64,000 nucleotides of DNA from Engraulis encrasicolus (taxonomy: Eukaryota; Chordata; Actinopteri; Clupeiformes; Engraulidae). The position numbers and the translations under genes are program-made. The first letter of the stretch is position 1. Each line of letters opens with the position of its first letter. Shown here in pieces: positions 34,771 to 48,034 of this stretch. Under the pieces are notes generated by a model. The model did no database searches and was not told the origin of the DNA. It saw only the letters and a list, made by a program, of their open reading frames with translations. The stretch lies in assembly GCF_034702125.1 (NCBI RefSeq), contig NC_085871.1, positions 35,321,248 through 35,385,247 on the forward strand, read 5' to 3'.

Positions 34771-35087
34771 CGAGCTCAGTCGAGAGTGACAGCGCATCAG
34801 CATCACCGCTGCTCTTCTCATTTGCTATCCCAGCGTGGCACAAAAAAACGGGAGGTGAATGTGCGGGGAGTTGATGTTTATGGTAAGTTAATGGTCTGTG
34901 CTTTAATTTATTTTTTTCTCTCTTCATCTCTTTTTCGCACTCTCTCTCTTTCTCTCGCTCTCTCTCGTGCTCTTTCTATCCCACAACTCTACATAGTTTG
35001 TGTGCAATAATTACTGCAATTACCACCAGCAAATTAGGTGCGCCGAGGCCATTAGACAAAGAGGTGGCATGGATGCGGCTGCTCTCA

Positions 35088-35368
<281 letters not shown>

Positions 35369-35504
35369 AAAGGCGTAGGGGGTGGAAGTGGTTGGCAGGT
35401 AGATCCCTGTTGGCAGTCGGAGCCTCATCTTGACTCTCCCAGCGGTGCTTATGTTCCTGCAATGCAGGCATAAACAACGCTTTACCTGTATATAGGTCAC
35501 AGAC

Positions 35505-35606
35505 ACACAGTCTGCGTGTCTGTGTGCGTGTCTGTGTGCGTGCTTGTGTGTGCGTATAATGTGTGTGTATACATGTGCATAAAGGCATCGGCGTGTTCGA
35601 CCAGGA

Positions 35607-35676
<70 letters not shown>

Positions 35677-35868
35677 AAGGGGGCTGTATTGATCATGGTC
35701 TTCACCTATGGTTATGGGAGGAGATGCAGAGCATCACTGTGTGTGTGCGCGTGCACGCATGCCTGTGTGCATGTGTGCATGCGTGTGTGTGAGTGTGTGA
35801 GTGTGTGAGTGTGTGAGTGAGTGAGTGTGTGAGTGTGTGAGTGTGTGAGTGAGTGAGTGCGTGCGCTC
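35505..35868 (+). repeat. GT, GTGC and GTGA repeats
   Basis: (GTGTCTGTGTGC)n near 35515, (GT)n at 35607-35675, and (GTGTGTGA)n at 35783-35866. Confidence 0.93.
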
Positions 35869-35869
35869 A

Positions 35870-36491
<622 letters not shown>

Positions 36492-36695
36492 GCATACATT
36501 ACATTATATACATAGGGGAATGTGCATGTGTCTAAGTGTATATTTGTACTGTATGTTTAAAGCTAAGATCCTGTGCATGTGTTAACTGTGTAGTGTCTCC
36601 GTTTGTGTGTTAGTGTGCGCGAATCATTGTCTCAGTTTGTGTCTAAGTGCGAACACATGTGTGCGTGTGCACAGGAGTGAGTGCTAGAGTTAGCA

Positions 36696-36804
<109 letters not shown>

Positions 36805-38127
36805 AATAGTGTATGAATGACTCTAAATGCCTTCAGTAGTGTGGTGGTGGTGGTGGCAGCCATGCCTGTGGCTTCCTGCAGTGTGGTGGCTAATGACGTG
36901 CTAATGGCAGTAATAGCTGCGGTGTGCGATCCTTCCTGATGGCTTCATTAGCAACGCCAGCATTAAACCAACCTTACCCACCACCACCCCCTCCCCCATC
37001 ACCATACAAAGATGAAAACCTGCTCAGCGATAGTAGCAGTGAGTACAAATTGGCGATCATTCATCTACTTATACCGTACCTTTATCTATTTACTATCGCC
37101 TTCAACATACAAAAGCTAAAATTGGGCCCAGCAACAGTACTAGTGACACCACTGCTGTACCACACAGTGCTATCCTTTAACTAATTGCTTGTCCAAGGAA
37201 GCACCGTAGGCGAAACTTTTTAGAGTTAGATGTTTAGGTTTAGGAGATACAAAATTGACTCGACTTGAACAACAAAAAAATAACTGTAGTAGTCCCCCAT
37301 TACTAATAATACACACAATTATTTGGGGTCAAATGTATGTTGCTTTTCAGGGGTGCGAAAGCATAGTAGTTAGCCTGTTAGCAACTTGGGTAGTTGCCAA
37401 TGGGAAATTGCATGCAAACAACAAAGTTACTAACTTAGTTAGCGACTATGGTTTCGAGAAATGCACCCCAGAGATACTAGCTACTACAGAAATAAAAATG
37501 ATTTGGGTCAAGTTGACACTGCTCTGCCCACGCGCTCCACTCCTCCACTCTACCTGGTCGAAGCATGAGTGACTTCCTCAATTTGCCTCAAGTGAAGACA
37601 ACAGCTGCCCCCTTGTTGAGTAGATCGATGGCCGCTTTTCCTCCTGTCTGGCTTCCCTCCTCCTACTGCTCGCATGTTCGTTATTTCTCCCTCCCTCCCT
37701 CCATCCACTTCTATTCTCTCCTCCATCTCTCTTGCAACCAACTATTTTGCACTACTTTCCATGCCTGACTGATGGGTCACGCTTTTTGTGCTTTTCCTAA
37801 CTTGCTCATGCACTCACAAGCTCATTCTCTCCATCTCACTCTGAGGGTGACTCTCACACTATGCATCTGCCTGTCTTACCACCTCTCCATCTCTTACCGA
37901 CTCCCTGCTTCTCCTCATCTGTATATCTGTCTCGCTCACCGTCTCTGTCTCTCTTTCTCTCACAGTCTCTTTCTCTCTCACAAGTCTCTCTCTCCGTCTC
38001 TCCCTCCCTCTCTCTTTCGCCTCTCTCTTTCGTCTCTCTCTCCATCTCTCTCTCACTCTCACCTCGTGTCCCTCTCTTTCTCTCTCTCCTGGTGGTTATG
38101 CTTGGGTGCTTGTAGTTGTAGACTTAC
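36805..38127. other. Intron 5 sequence, mostly unrecognised
   Basis: 37650-38095 becomes pyrimidine-rich, with degenerate CTCTCT/GTCTCT words leading toward exon 5 on its downstream side. The rest shows nothing. Confidence 0.45.
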
Positions 38128-38228
38128 GGCTGGAGCTGCCGGGAGTGCCAAACTGAGAGGTGTCTGTGAGCTTGCGTGGGGTGGACAGGGTGCTGACATC
38201 CAGCCCAGACGAGTCCTTCTGAGCAGAA
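38128..38228 (-). CDS. exoc4: exoc4 exon 5
   Basis: This 101-base exon starts with T (completing GGT, Gly) and encodes SAQKDSSGLDVSTLSTPRKL then TDTSQFGTPGSSS, ending in C before GTAAGT. The acceptor is CCCTGCAG. In EXOC4 this stretch is a poorly conserved serine/threonine-rich linker between the N-terminal region and the helical rod. The STPRKL-TDTS motif corresponds to LPTPRKFLDTS in the mammalian protein. The exact frame and phase fit (1 + 33 codons + 1) supports the assignment despite low similarity. Confidence 0.92.
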
Positions 38229-39370
38229 CTGCAGGGGAAAAAAGAGAATACAGAGAGAGAGAAAGAGGCTTCATTATCACCATTGTCATTGTCACCGCCT
38301 CCGCCTCCACCACTACCGCAGACACAGACATCATCTAACTCATCACTGTCCAGTGACTGTGACGACGTGCATGACTGTATGGGGACATGCAGTGTGAAAC
38401 TTTTTTGTCATGGGGCGAAAAGTTGGTGTCAGCATGGAACTCATTTGCCTGCCATTCTTCTGAACAACTCTGACGTACTGTACTCTGGCCTAATAAAACC
38501 AAAACCGGATACAGAATTTATAACCCGTCTTGTCTTACGACTATGAATAAATTGCTTATTTCTAATAAGCAAGCAAATATGATCATCACTATTATACCAT
38601 GTTTATCTGAGCAGTGCTGCAATCTCTGTTTCAGTCTTTCAGCACGCAGTTAGTACTCTGTGCATGTCAACAGCATCACAACAAAAATCTTCTGAAAGTG
38701 TAACTCACCAGAGACAATTGACACCAATGACACGACAGGACGGAAACTTGCATGTTGTTTACAGACATTTGCACCCACAACACACAAAAACATGACCACA
38801 AATGAAAGGATCATATGCAAATTGCAACCGGATAGTGCTGCAAAGAACAGGCTTTGAAAAAACACCCATTTGAAAAATAAATAAATCTGTCACTATATAA
38901 CCCTTAGCCATACATCGCTTCTTCAAGAAAGAAATTGTGTGAGGGTAATTGCAGCCCACGTCTGTAAACACAGTCATGTAGACGCAATAAAACGGTCCAC
39001 CCCTGTGATCTCGGATCAAAGGCAGGCAGCAAAAAAACACACCAGCAGCCTTCATATTCACAGAGAGGTCAGTGACCTGCATTAGCCTAATGCATTTTGC
39101 AGCTGTGTTGGGGGTCCAAATAAATAAATTAGCAATGGCAGCCTGCAAAGCATTCATCGCTAATCCTCTAGCGGTGGGAATGCCGTTAGCTAGCAGCACA
39201 GCACAGTGATTACGATACGTCTCAGTGTCTACCTCCGTTTAAGTCTCTGTCTCAGGGCAGGTCCCTCTGCATATCTGCATATATTGTACAGTGCATATTG
39301 TTGTGTGTATATATACAGTATATATATATACTAAGGGCTTTGTATTAATGACATCAAATATGTGCCAGTC
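38229..39370. other. Intron 4 sequence, nothing recognised
   Basis: Unique AT-rich sequence. A 146-codon open frame on the minus strand at 38759-39199 has no recognisable domain. Confidence 0.4.
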
Positions 39371-39371
39371 A

Positions 39372-39600
39372 ACTTTCAACTTTTTAACTTTATTGTCCCC
39401 AAAACGGGCAATTAAGTGTGCAGCAAGACATGGCACATATAGACAGCAACAACATATACCACAGGACAGACATAAAGTGCAGTGGTCAATAAAAGATTAA
39501 AATGACCATAAACATGGTTATAAAACAAAATAAAAACACATCATAAATAAATTAAATAAGAACATCATCTTACAATAAAATACCATAAATACCAGTCGGC
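39372..39600 (-). mobile_element. 3' end of a non-LTR retrotransposon, minus orientation
   Basis: On the minus strand an AT-rich tail leads to AATTGCCCGTTTTGGGGACAATAAAGTT-like sequence ending near 39375, the usual 3' end of several fish LINEs. No reverse transcriptase coding remains. Confidence 0.65.
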
Positions 39601-40080
39601 ACCCTTCCTTTGCGGCAAGTTCTAAATTAGTTCATAAATCTCCGCCACGCAATCAGGGAGATGCCTCCAGGAACATACAGGGAGCACTGCATGTTTTCAG
39701 ACACTATTTTCAGATGCGATGTTTCGCATGTTACTAAGTGCGTTTTTAATTGTGCTGGGTCTGATCAACGTCCAAGCCAAAGACGGAAGGAAAAAAAATG
39801 AAAATAAACGAAGAGAAATCTACTAGGTCAGCAAGCATCTTTGTCTGCCAAAGCGGGCTAATGAAAAGCCCTCCCTTTTTTTTTTAGCGAGTTCTGGGGA
39901 AGTTGCCCGGAGCCTCAATCTTCCCCTCGCTCAATTTGAGCCAAGGCCCATCATTAAAACATTAGGATCAATTATGAAGTCTTCATCGACAGAAATGGCC
40001 GACTAATAGCCTGGCATGTTCCAGATAACAGCGTGGAACAACTGAGCACTCGGCTATGCTTGTGACAAGAAATGGCAAAT
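39601..40080. other. Unique intron segment, possible conserved noncoding element
   Basis: Non-repetitive, with TTAAAACATTAGGATCAATTA-like AT words. Conservation is not testable here. Confidence 0.25.
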
Positions 40081-40094
40081 GGAGAGCGGAGGAC

Positions 40095-40126
40095 TGTAGT
40101 GTAGTGTAGTGTAGTGTAGTGTAGCA
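40095..40126 (+). repeat. (GTAGT)n repeat
   Basis: About six pentamers. Confidence 0.9.
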
Positions 40127-40262
40127 CAGTGGGTGGCATTTCCAAACAAAGAATAAGACCCTAAGAATTAAACCCATAAAACTAGACGTGGTGAACAAAG
40201 AGCTGTAGCGCCAGAGGACACAATGGCAGCTGTTAGGCACTGGTTCTTCCTCTGCCCATTCC

Positions 40263-40406
40263 CTGATGGATGGGTGGATGGATGGATGGATGGATGGATG
40301 GATGGATGGATGGATGGATGGATGGATGGATGGATGGATGGATGGATGGATGGATGGATGGATGGATGGATGGATGGATGGATGGATGGATGGATGGATG
40401 GATGGA
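40263..40406 (+). repeat. (GGAT)n microsatellite
   Basis: About 35 GGAT units, nearly perfect. Confidence 0.98.
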
Positions 40407-40409
40407 GAT

Positions 40410-41754
40410 GATGATGATGGTATCCAACATACCTTGTTGGTATATTCGCAAGTAATGCATCTTTTATATTATTAAAGAAACAAGAGAAATTCTATATCGC
40501 TTTGCACAGAGACATGTTAAACAGCTTAACATTAATTTTTCCTTTTAACAGTCATAATTAAACCAACTCATCAATGAAGGTCTTCATGTTTGTGGTATGA
40601 TTACCCGACTGGGATAAAGACTCACTGTACAGTACGAGCAATATAATCAATAAATAAAGCAGTAAGATGACTCAGCCGAGCAACAGCAATTCACTTTTTC
40701 TTTACACCTTCTTTAAAAATGTAAACTTAACTTCGAGAAAGTCTTGCACTGGATGAGCCATCTTGCCACCCTCTCTCCGTGCAAGTATTTTAATCACCCT
40801 AATCAATTATTCTGTCTGACATTTTCTCCCCTGCCTGTATTAATAAGAGACTAGGCGGCGGCGCTGAGAAAAACAGCCAGGCAGACGGATATGCAGACAG
40901 ATACACAGACAGAGACACCAAGACCGGCAAGTAACTGCATATTTCCATAATCAGCAAAGCACACTGGCTGCCTATGTTCGGCTTGCCTCTGTACAAAGGT
41001 GAGGTTGTCTGGGTGGTCTGCTATATCACGTCAATTACCCCCATGTAGCCTTTCAACACGTTCTACAACACCTCCACATCCTGACAGTGACAGCATTCCC
41101 ATGTCAGCAATTATCTGGAGGAGTAACAAAAGAGAAACTCTATGAACACACAGATCCTCCGTCCAATCTCCTATCTTCTGTCCAATTAATGCCATTACGT
41201 ACTTCTGAGAAAAATAATTCATGGTTCAACAACACCACCCCTTCAAAAGGTGCATTTTTAAGGCGAGGCAGGCAATATCAGCTAAGCAATAATGATGAGG
41301 TGCAAACAAGTTTCAAAATGTAATGTCTTGCATTACAAAGCGCAATAAAATAAAATACTAAAATCTGTTATTGCATAACTGATAACACAGTATAATATTC
41401 AGGGTATTAGGTAAGATTTTGCCATCTCTTAAACTGTAGATAGCTCATTTGAGCTACCATCATGTTACTGACTGTAGTTTTTAATTTCATATTTCATATG
41501 TACATATATTTTTGGGTGCATCTTCACATGCAACAAATGTAGCAACAACCTACGTAACCGAGTTTGTTACATCCTCACTTCACATGAACCACACTACACA
41601 TGAATGGCCTCATTGTCTGCCCTTCAAATACTATCAAAATACTATTCAAAAACTATATTCTTATCTATATCTATAAGTGGCCATTTTCTATTGCTGTCGA
41701 GCTCGGAATGGAGCTTCAAACCTTACAAAATACCCATTCTGAGCTAATCAAGCG

Positions 41755-41755
<1 letters not shown>
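40410..41755. other. Intron 4 sequence, nothing recognised
   Basis: AT-rich, no coding or element boundary. Confidence 0.45.

Positions 41756-41837
<82 letters not shown>
41756..41837 (+). repeat. (GA)n microsatellite
   Basis: About 40 GA units. Confidence 0.97.
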
Positions 41838-42420
41838 GCGGAAGTAATGGCTTCAGTTTCAACACCTCACAGTCACACTTGATCAAACGCTCCTGAGGAG
41901 ACTTAACTCTGCATTACTCCACACTACATTGCCCCATGTTCAGAATAAGTTGCCACTTAGTCAGCACTTTGCCTAAGAGCCTGGTGCTCAGCAATTAAAG
42001 GCTTCAACAGCATTTATATATTCATTACTTAGCAGGCCCTTCTCTCTCCATTTTTTCGCAATGACACAAACTCCTCTGCTCGTAGCTTGGAATCGGGTGC
42101 TATGCTTTATTGCCAATGCAGATGAAGTAGAAGAAAAAGGCAATTAGATGAACACCAACTTCCACCTGTTTTTTTGTTGTGGGCTGCTCATCTCTTTCAT
42201 CACTCTGACTGTACTGTTCTGTTGTCATTGCAGAATTTTGTACACTAAGCTTTCCCATTTGTTGTATACTCTTATCAAATGAGTGACATAAGCTCAACTC
42301 AAGGTCATTGCAAACACTATTCGTTTTATTTAAATGTAAATCACTTACTCTATCTGTTTGATCATGTATTTTCAGCATAAGCCTATCTTATAAGCATATC
42401 TATCTATCAATCTTGATGTA
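41838..42420. other. Intron 4 sequence, nothing recognised
   Basis: No signal that I can name. Confidence 0.45.
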
Positions 42421-42504
42421 AACGTGGCGGATCTATCTACCTATCTACCTATCGTGTGGCAGCCTCCAGAGCTGGTGTGTGAATGAAGGAATCCGTATAT
42501 GGGT

Positions 42505-42640
42505 GTGTGTACTATATTTTGAAAGCGCTTTGAATTGAACTTCATAGCTGCAATACTGCGCTATATAAATACAATGTTGTATTGCGTTGTATTGTATTGT
42601 ACTGTATTGTATTGTACTGTATTTTACTGTATTGTATCTA
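42505..42640 (+). repeat. Retroposon tail fragment and (TTGTA)n repeat
   Basis: AAAGCGCTTTGAATTG..GCGCTATATAAATA is a common fish retroposon 3' end. It is followed by about twelve TTGTA/CTGTA pentamers running to 22 bases from the exon 4 donor. Confidence 0.75.
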
Positions 42641-42661
42641 AGGTCAGTGTGAGCCACTCAC

Positions 42662-42843
42662 CCGGCGCTGCGGGCCTTGTTCTTGTGGCCCACGCGGCTG
42701 GTGGACTTGATGTAGAGGTGGCGGTGCAGCTCGTCGATGAGCACCAGGTGGATGTTGAGCTTGCGCATGTGCAGCTCCAGACGCAGGTCGCTCAGGCCCT
42801 CCACCTGCAGGAGCGGGCCCTCCAGAGAGTCCACCGCAGACAC
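42662..42843 (-). CDS. exoc4: exoc4 exon 4
   Basis: The 182 bases encode [20 protein letters not shown] through [20 protein letters not shown], ending in GG of a split glycine codon. The donor is GCCGG|GTGAGT and the acceptor GTGCAG. The core [18 protein letters not shown] is a strong EXOC4 signature. The intron immediately upstream of the acceptor is a hexanucleotide repeat (GGTCAA on the plus strand, 42852-42895), so the acceptor's pyrimidine tract is made of TTGACC units. Confidence 0.97.
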
Positions 42844-42851
42844 CTGCACCA

Positions 42852-42895
42852 CAAGGTCAAGGTCAAAGTCAAGGTCAAGGTCAAGGTCAAGTCAG
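42852..42895 (+). repeat. (GGTCAA)n hexanucleotide at exon 4 acceptor
   Basis: About seven units, starting nine bases from the exon 4 acceptor. Confidence 0.95.
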
Positions 42896-43508
42896 TTTAT
42901 TGTAGTTTCAGATACATGCAAAGGAGCAGAGTCAGTTAGAGGGTTATTTGAATTGTGAGTATAGGGAACAGCGCATGAAACATAAGGCATGTTGTATTTG
43001 CCCATGACATGAGTAAATACAAATGCATACAGTATAATGCAAAAAACACAAACAGAGGTCAATAATAGGATACACAAGTCATTCCTGAGATGTAGGCTCA
43101 TTCATAATAGCATGCACAAACAACGACATAAGCATGTGCATCTGCATGTATCTGCATACTTTAGGCATTTTGATACAGTAGTTTGTGTATCTAGTTTGAA
43201 AACTGAACACGCGCACGCATGCGCACACGCGCACGCACCCACAGTGTAGGTCTGTTATTATAATCTATAATGTCACGTAAGTTTTATGATGCAGACAGCG
43301 CTGTGTGTAATCACAGACTGCAGCCACCAAGGGACAGCAACCCCCTAACCACTTCCCAAACTCCCTATACAAATAACCTCGCCTGACCCCAGCTACACAA
43401 ATAATCTCTACTCCAGCCATTAAAAAGTTGCAGACTTAGGACACAAATATTTGCCACGCAGGAAGCTAATGGGTTTGTATAAATCTACGACAGGGGGGTG
43501 GGGTGATG
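42896..43508. other. Intron 3 sequence, nothing recognised
   Basis: No signal apart from a short GCGCACGCA run near 43212-43240. Confidence 0.45.
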
Positions 43509-43524
43509 AGAGCGAGAAAAAGAG

Positions 43525-43594
<70 letters not shown>
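43509..43594 (+). repeat. (GA)n microsatellite
   Basis: About 40 GA units with two GC interruptions. Confidence 0.97.
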
Positions 43595-43597
<3 letters not shown>

Positions 43598-43719
43598 GAG
43601 AGGGTGTTTATTTCGTCAGTAAATCGGCCATACGAGGCTGCCTCCTTCCTTCACACATCATCTCGTCTCACGCGGTGAGGGAGATGGTGATTGAGATCCA
43701 TTAGAGAGAGAGGGGGGGG

Positions 43720-44168
43720 GGAAGGATCCTAAATGATACAAGAAACAATCACACTCTCTACAAGGCTGAGTGGTCCAATTTGTTTTGTTTATTTTTTTTA
43801 GGTCCTACCAGGAGGTTGTGGCTCTGCTTGTTTTTTTTTCCATCACTATGTTACTTAGCAACTTATGGCAAAATGTAATGATCTGATTTGACTGTTTTTT
43901 TTCCTGTGATGGTTGAAGTGAGTAAGTGATTTGAATTTGTTGGATCATGATTTTTTTTCAGATAATGTCTTAAAGACCATTTCTACAAAGATGGTGCCTT
44001 ACAAATAGAGATATGTGTACTTTGAAGTCTTTTCTGGTTTGAAGATAGATGAATGCTTCCAAAAGATGAAATCATACCTAGGCTTTCACTCTTCATCCTT
44101 CTGAACCTTCTCATCGGTCCGTCTCTCCTTCTACTCCCCTCTCCATCCCTTCTTCCTTACTACTAGAT
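43720..44168. other. Intron 3 sequence, nothing recognised
   Basis: Several T8-T9 runs, no element found. Confidence 0.45.
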
Positions 44169-44487
44169 CAGTGTCTCTCAGACTTTTTCAGAACGAGGAC
44201 CACTTTGTTCCCCCAAAAATGTTCAGGGACCACCTGTCAACTGAATTGACAGTTGACGGGAGCTAATTTCACATTGCTAATTTCGATGCAGATCCCTTAC
44301 TTTTTATTCACATTTTGTCTTATTGTGGTGAAAATAAGACTTCAGCTATTCTTTAGCTTTGTAATTATGCTACAAATATAGAAGCCTACTGCTAGCTTTT
44401 CTTGGGAAAGTAGAAATCCCCTCACGGACCACCTGAGCTCTGTCGCGGACCACCCGTGGTCCCCCGGCCACACTTTGAGAATCACTG
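44169..44487 (+). mobile_element. hAT-type (Charlie-like ends) non-autonomous element, 319 bp
   Basis: Starts CAGTGTCTCTCAGACTTTTT and ends CACTTTGAGAATCACTG. Flanks TACTAGAT (44161-44168) and CACTAGAC (44488-44495) agree at six of eight, differing by two transitions. Repeated GGACCACCTG words lie inside. Confidence 0.87.
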
Positions 44488-44654
44488 CACTAGACATTTA
44501 CTGCATGTTTATATTTAATAAATGTCCGCGGCAGTAAATTACGCCTTTATTACTTCCTTTATTAGTGGTCGCTAATGGCCAGATGATGGTACACTGGAGA
44601 GTCGTCACTGTCCACTCTACATTCTGAACGGATCCTGAACAGACCACAGGTCAG

Positions 44655-44676
44655 TGTGTGCGTGTGTATGCATGCG

Positions 44677-44725
<49 letters not shown>

Positions 44726-45088
44726 GTGTGCGTGTGTGTGCGTGTGTGTGCGTGTGTGTGCGTGTGTGTGCGTGTGCGTGCGTGTGTGCGTGTGTGCGTG
44801 TGTGCGTGCGTGCGTGTGCGTGCGTGTGTGTGCGTGTGTGTGTGTGTTAGGGGTCAAGCGTGTGCTGCTGATGCAAATGAGGGTCGGCACACAGTCAACG
44901 GCACCTCGCCCCAGTTCATGAGCTGCTCCTACAAATAATAAAATAAATCTGCACAAGCGCGTGTGTGTGTCTCCTCGTAAGTCATGGGATTTGCATGAGC
45001 TACGTGAAAAGCAGGACCTAAGCATTTGCATGTGTGCATGTGTGCATGTGTGCGTGTGTGCGTGTGTGCGTGTGTGTGTGTGTGTGCG

Positions 45089-45121
<33 letters not shown>

Positions 45122-45122
45122 C
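44655..45122 (+). repeat. GT/GTGC arrays, two blocks
   Basis: 44655-44848 and 45028-45121, with unique sequence between. The first contains (GTGTGTGC)n octamers. Confidence 0.95.
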
Positions 45123-45280
45123 TCCTACAGGATCTGTGCCCATGTGTGCACAGGCGTGTACGTGTGCCAATGTCATCCCAAAGCTTAAAAAGTCCACAAT
45201 AATATTGTATAATAATATCAAGCAAAATGTGTGAATTTATTCCTGATCATCATGCAAAATGCCTTCAGGACCATAGAGGT

Positions 45281-45325
45281 GCTGTCCATTTCTGCTGTCT
45301 CGCTGTCCATTTCTGCTGTCTCTCT
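45281..45325 (+). repeat. 21-bp unit in two copies
   Basis: GCTGTCCATTTCTGCTGTCT occurs twice in tandem. Confidence 0.9.
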
Positions 45326-45579
45326 ACTCTGAATCTGTTCCTGCGTGTGTTCCTGTGGGTGTGTGGGTGTGCGTTCCCAAAAAAAGACCATGCTCTGCAG
45401 TCCAGGAATCTCATTACAACATAAGGTCCAGCCCTGACGAAATATGGGCCTGGTTAACATCGTTAGGGGGAGCGCAGACAGTCAAACTAATCAAGGACAC
45501 GGATCCTCCTGTGCATCAGAATAGGGCATCAGCAGCACAGCGGAGCCAGGGGGACTCTCCAAGGAGAAGGAGAAGCATA

Positions 45580-45625
<46 letters not shown>

Positions 45626-45700
45626 GGAGAGAGGGAGAGAGAGTTTGGTAGTGTGAGGGAGAGTGTGTGTGCATTTGAGGGAGAGTGAGGGAGGGACTGG

Positions 45701-45732
<32 letters not shown>

Positions 45733-45972
45733 CAGAGGCAGAGACAGAGAGAAAGAGAGAAAGAGAGAGAAAGAGAGAGAAAGAGAGAGACAGAGAGAGA
45801 GAGCGAGTGAGAGAGAGAACAAGAGGCAAGAAAGAGAAATGAAGGAGACGGGCATAGGCGAATCCAGCAAAATTGGGTGCGTCTATTTTTGGGAGGGAGA
45901 GTCAACGAGAGCGATGGGAGAAAGGCCACAGTCACAGTAGAAAGATGGTCTGAATGAGAAAGGTAGAAAGTT

Positions 45973-46067
<95 letters not shown>
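45580..46067 (+). repeat. GA-rich region with two (GA)n arrays
   Basis: 45582-45810 is degenerate GAGAGA/GAAAGA; 45974-46066 is near-perfect (GA)n. Confidence 0.93.
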
Positions 46068-46068
<1 letters not shown>

Positions 46069-46379
46069 TCCTGACAGGCTGTCACTGGCCCTACTGATGC
46101 ATGGTGCGCTCCTATAGGAGCTTCACACATGGGGTAGAGTGAGGGAGGACAGGGAAGAGAACAGCAGAAGAGAAGAAGAGAATGGATGAGGAGAAAGGAC
46201 AGAAAAAAAAGAAAGAAGTGAGAAATGGTTGAAGAGAAAGACAGAAGGTATGAAGACGGTACAGAATGAAAAGATGAAAACGTGGTAGAGAAGAGCGGTC
46301 AACAGAGCCAGAAAAAAAAGAGTGGGTGACTCACTGAGGGAGGCACTGAAGTATTTCAGAGGCAGGGCCAGTGTGAAGA

Positions 46380-46538
<159 letters not shown>

Positions 46539-46539
46539 A

Positions 46540-47085
46540 ACTTCTACATGGAAAGACACAACCAGGCTAACATGTGGAAATTTCACGTAGAGGCCTCAGG
46601 CTTTTTAACATGTTTGTAAACAAAAACAGCCTTTGCTTTGACTGTCCCAGGTGCTGTAGACGACGCAACTATGCCACCTGCTCTCAGTTCCTTTTTTTTG
46701 CCCTGTATGCAGTCTGACAAAGCTGGATAACACCTCAATCATCCAGCGAGTGACACAGAAAAATACATTACATGGTAAATGGAATGGAGGAAGAGAAGAG
46801 AGGGAGGTAGGGAGAGAAGAAAGGAAAGAAGAAAAAACAGAGGGGTGAGAGGGAGGGAGGGCTTGTTGTAGACGCCGGGCAGGCAGCAACAACAGTCGGG
46901 GTGGGGTGGGGCCAGGGCTGAGAGACAGGGGATGGAGGGATGGAGGGATGGAGGGATGCAGAAATAAACGAGGGGAGACGTAAATCTGACAGATGAGCAC
47001 GGTAATGAGTGACAGCACGTCTGGAATGAAAACATCAGGGAGTCTTTTCCGGAGTGACAGAAACAGGATCCAGTTACCACATGGC
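46540..47085. other. Intron 3 sequence with short purine-rich patches
   Basis: Includes (GGGATGGA)n at 46930-46960. Nothing else recognised. Confidence 0.45.
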
Positions 47086-47417
<332 letters not shown>

Positions 47418-47769
47418 TACTTGTACGAAAGAGATTGAGAGACAGGAACATAGTAATTCTGATAAGGATGCAAATTGAAACAACTTGGTACGGTAATAGA
47501 CATTGGCAGGGCCCTGTGAGTAGACAAACTTTGAAGCTTCAGTTTTTGGCTAAAATGGCTACAATCACAACCACCATTCCTGACTGTTCTAGAGTTTAGA
47601 GCTGCTACAGCTACAATATACATGTCAATATCCTTCCTCCAATCACATCTTCCGGCCTCAGGCCTCAGACCTCGAAGTCTGACGTCATCAAGGTCTGAAA
47701 CTACAAAATGTACAGAGATACCACATGGCACCCGTGTTTGCGTGTGCGTGTTGTGGCTCAAATCACAAA

Positions 47770-47885
47770 CACGTTACATTACATTAGATTATCCAAAGCG
47801 ACTTACAAACATTGCAGGCCAGGGTATTGGTTACAGTCCCTGGAGCAGTGTGGGGACAGGTGCTTTTCTCAAGGGCAAACGGTTA
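47770..47885 (-). mobile_element. SINE/LINE tail fragment
   Basis: TTACATTACATTAGATTATCCAAAG and CGACTTACAAAC form the reverse of a common fish retroposon 3' end. It continues into a tRNA-SINE-like CAGTCCCTGGAGCA body. Confidence 0.55.
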
Positions 47886-48034
47886 AAGGTGGGGTTGCAG
47901 GTTAGTTAGCCATTTTAAGAAAATGTACTATTATGACATCACGTTGGGGGTTCCGCAGGCTCATAGGAGTCTATGTAGAACCTTAGAATCCTGGGGGAGT
48001 TCCCCCAACGTGATGTCATACCTGCAACCCCAAC
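47886..48034 (+). mobile_element. Small palindromic MITE
   Basis: Outer arms GGTGGGGTTGCAGGT and ACCTGCAACCCCAA-like, and inner arms TGACATCACGTTGGGGG (47934) and CCCCCAACGTGATGTCA (48003), are inverted, giving a near-continuous hairpin. Confidence 0.7.

Noticed and set aside
38759..39199. 146-codon minus-strand open frame in exoc4 intron 4
   Set aside because: It has no recognisable domain, mixed cysteine-rich content and no flanking splice pattern matching exoc4. Chance is more likely.
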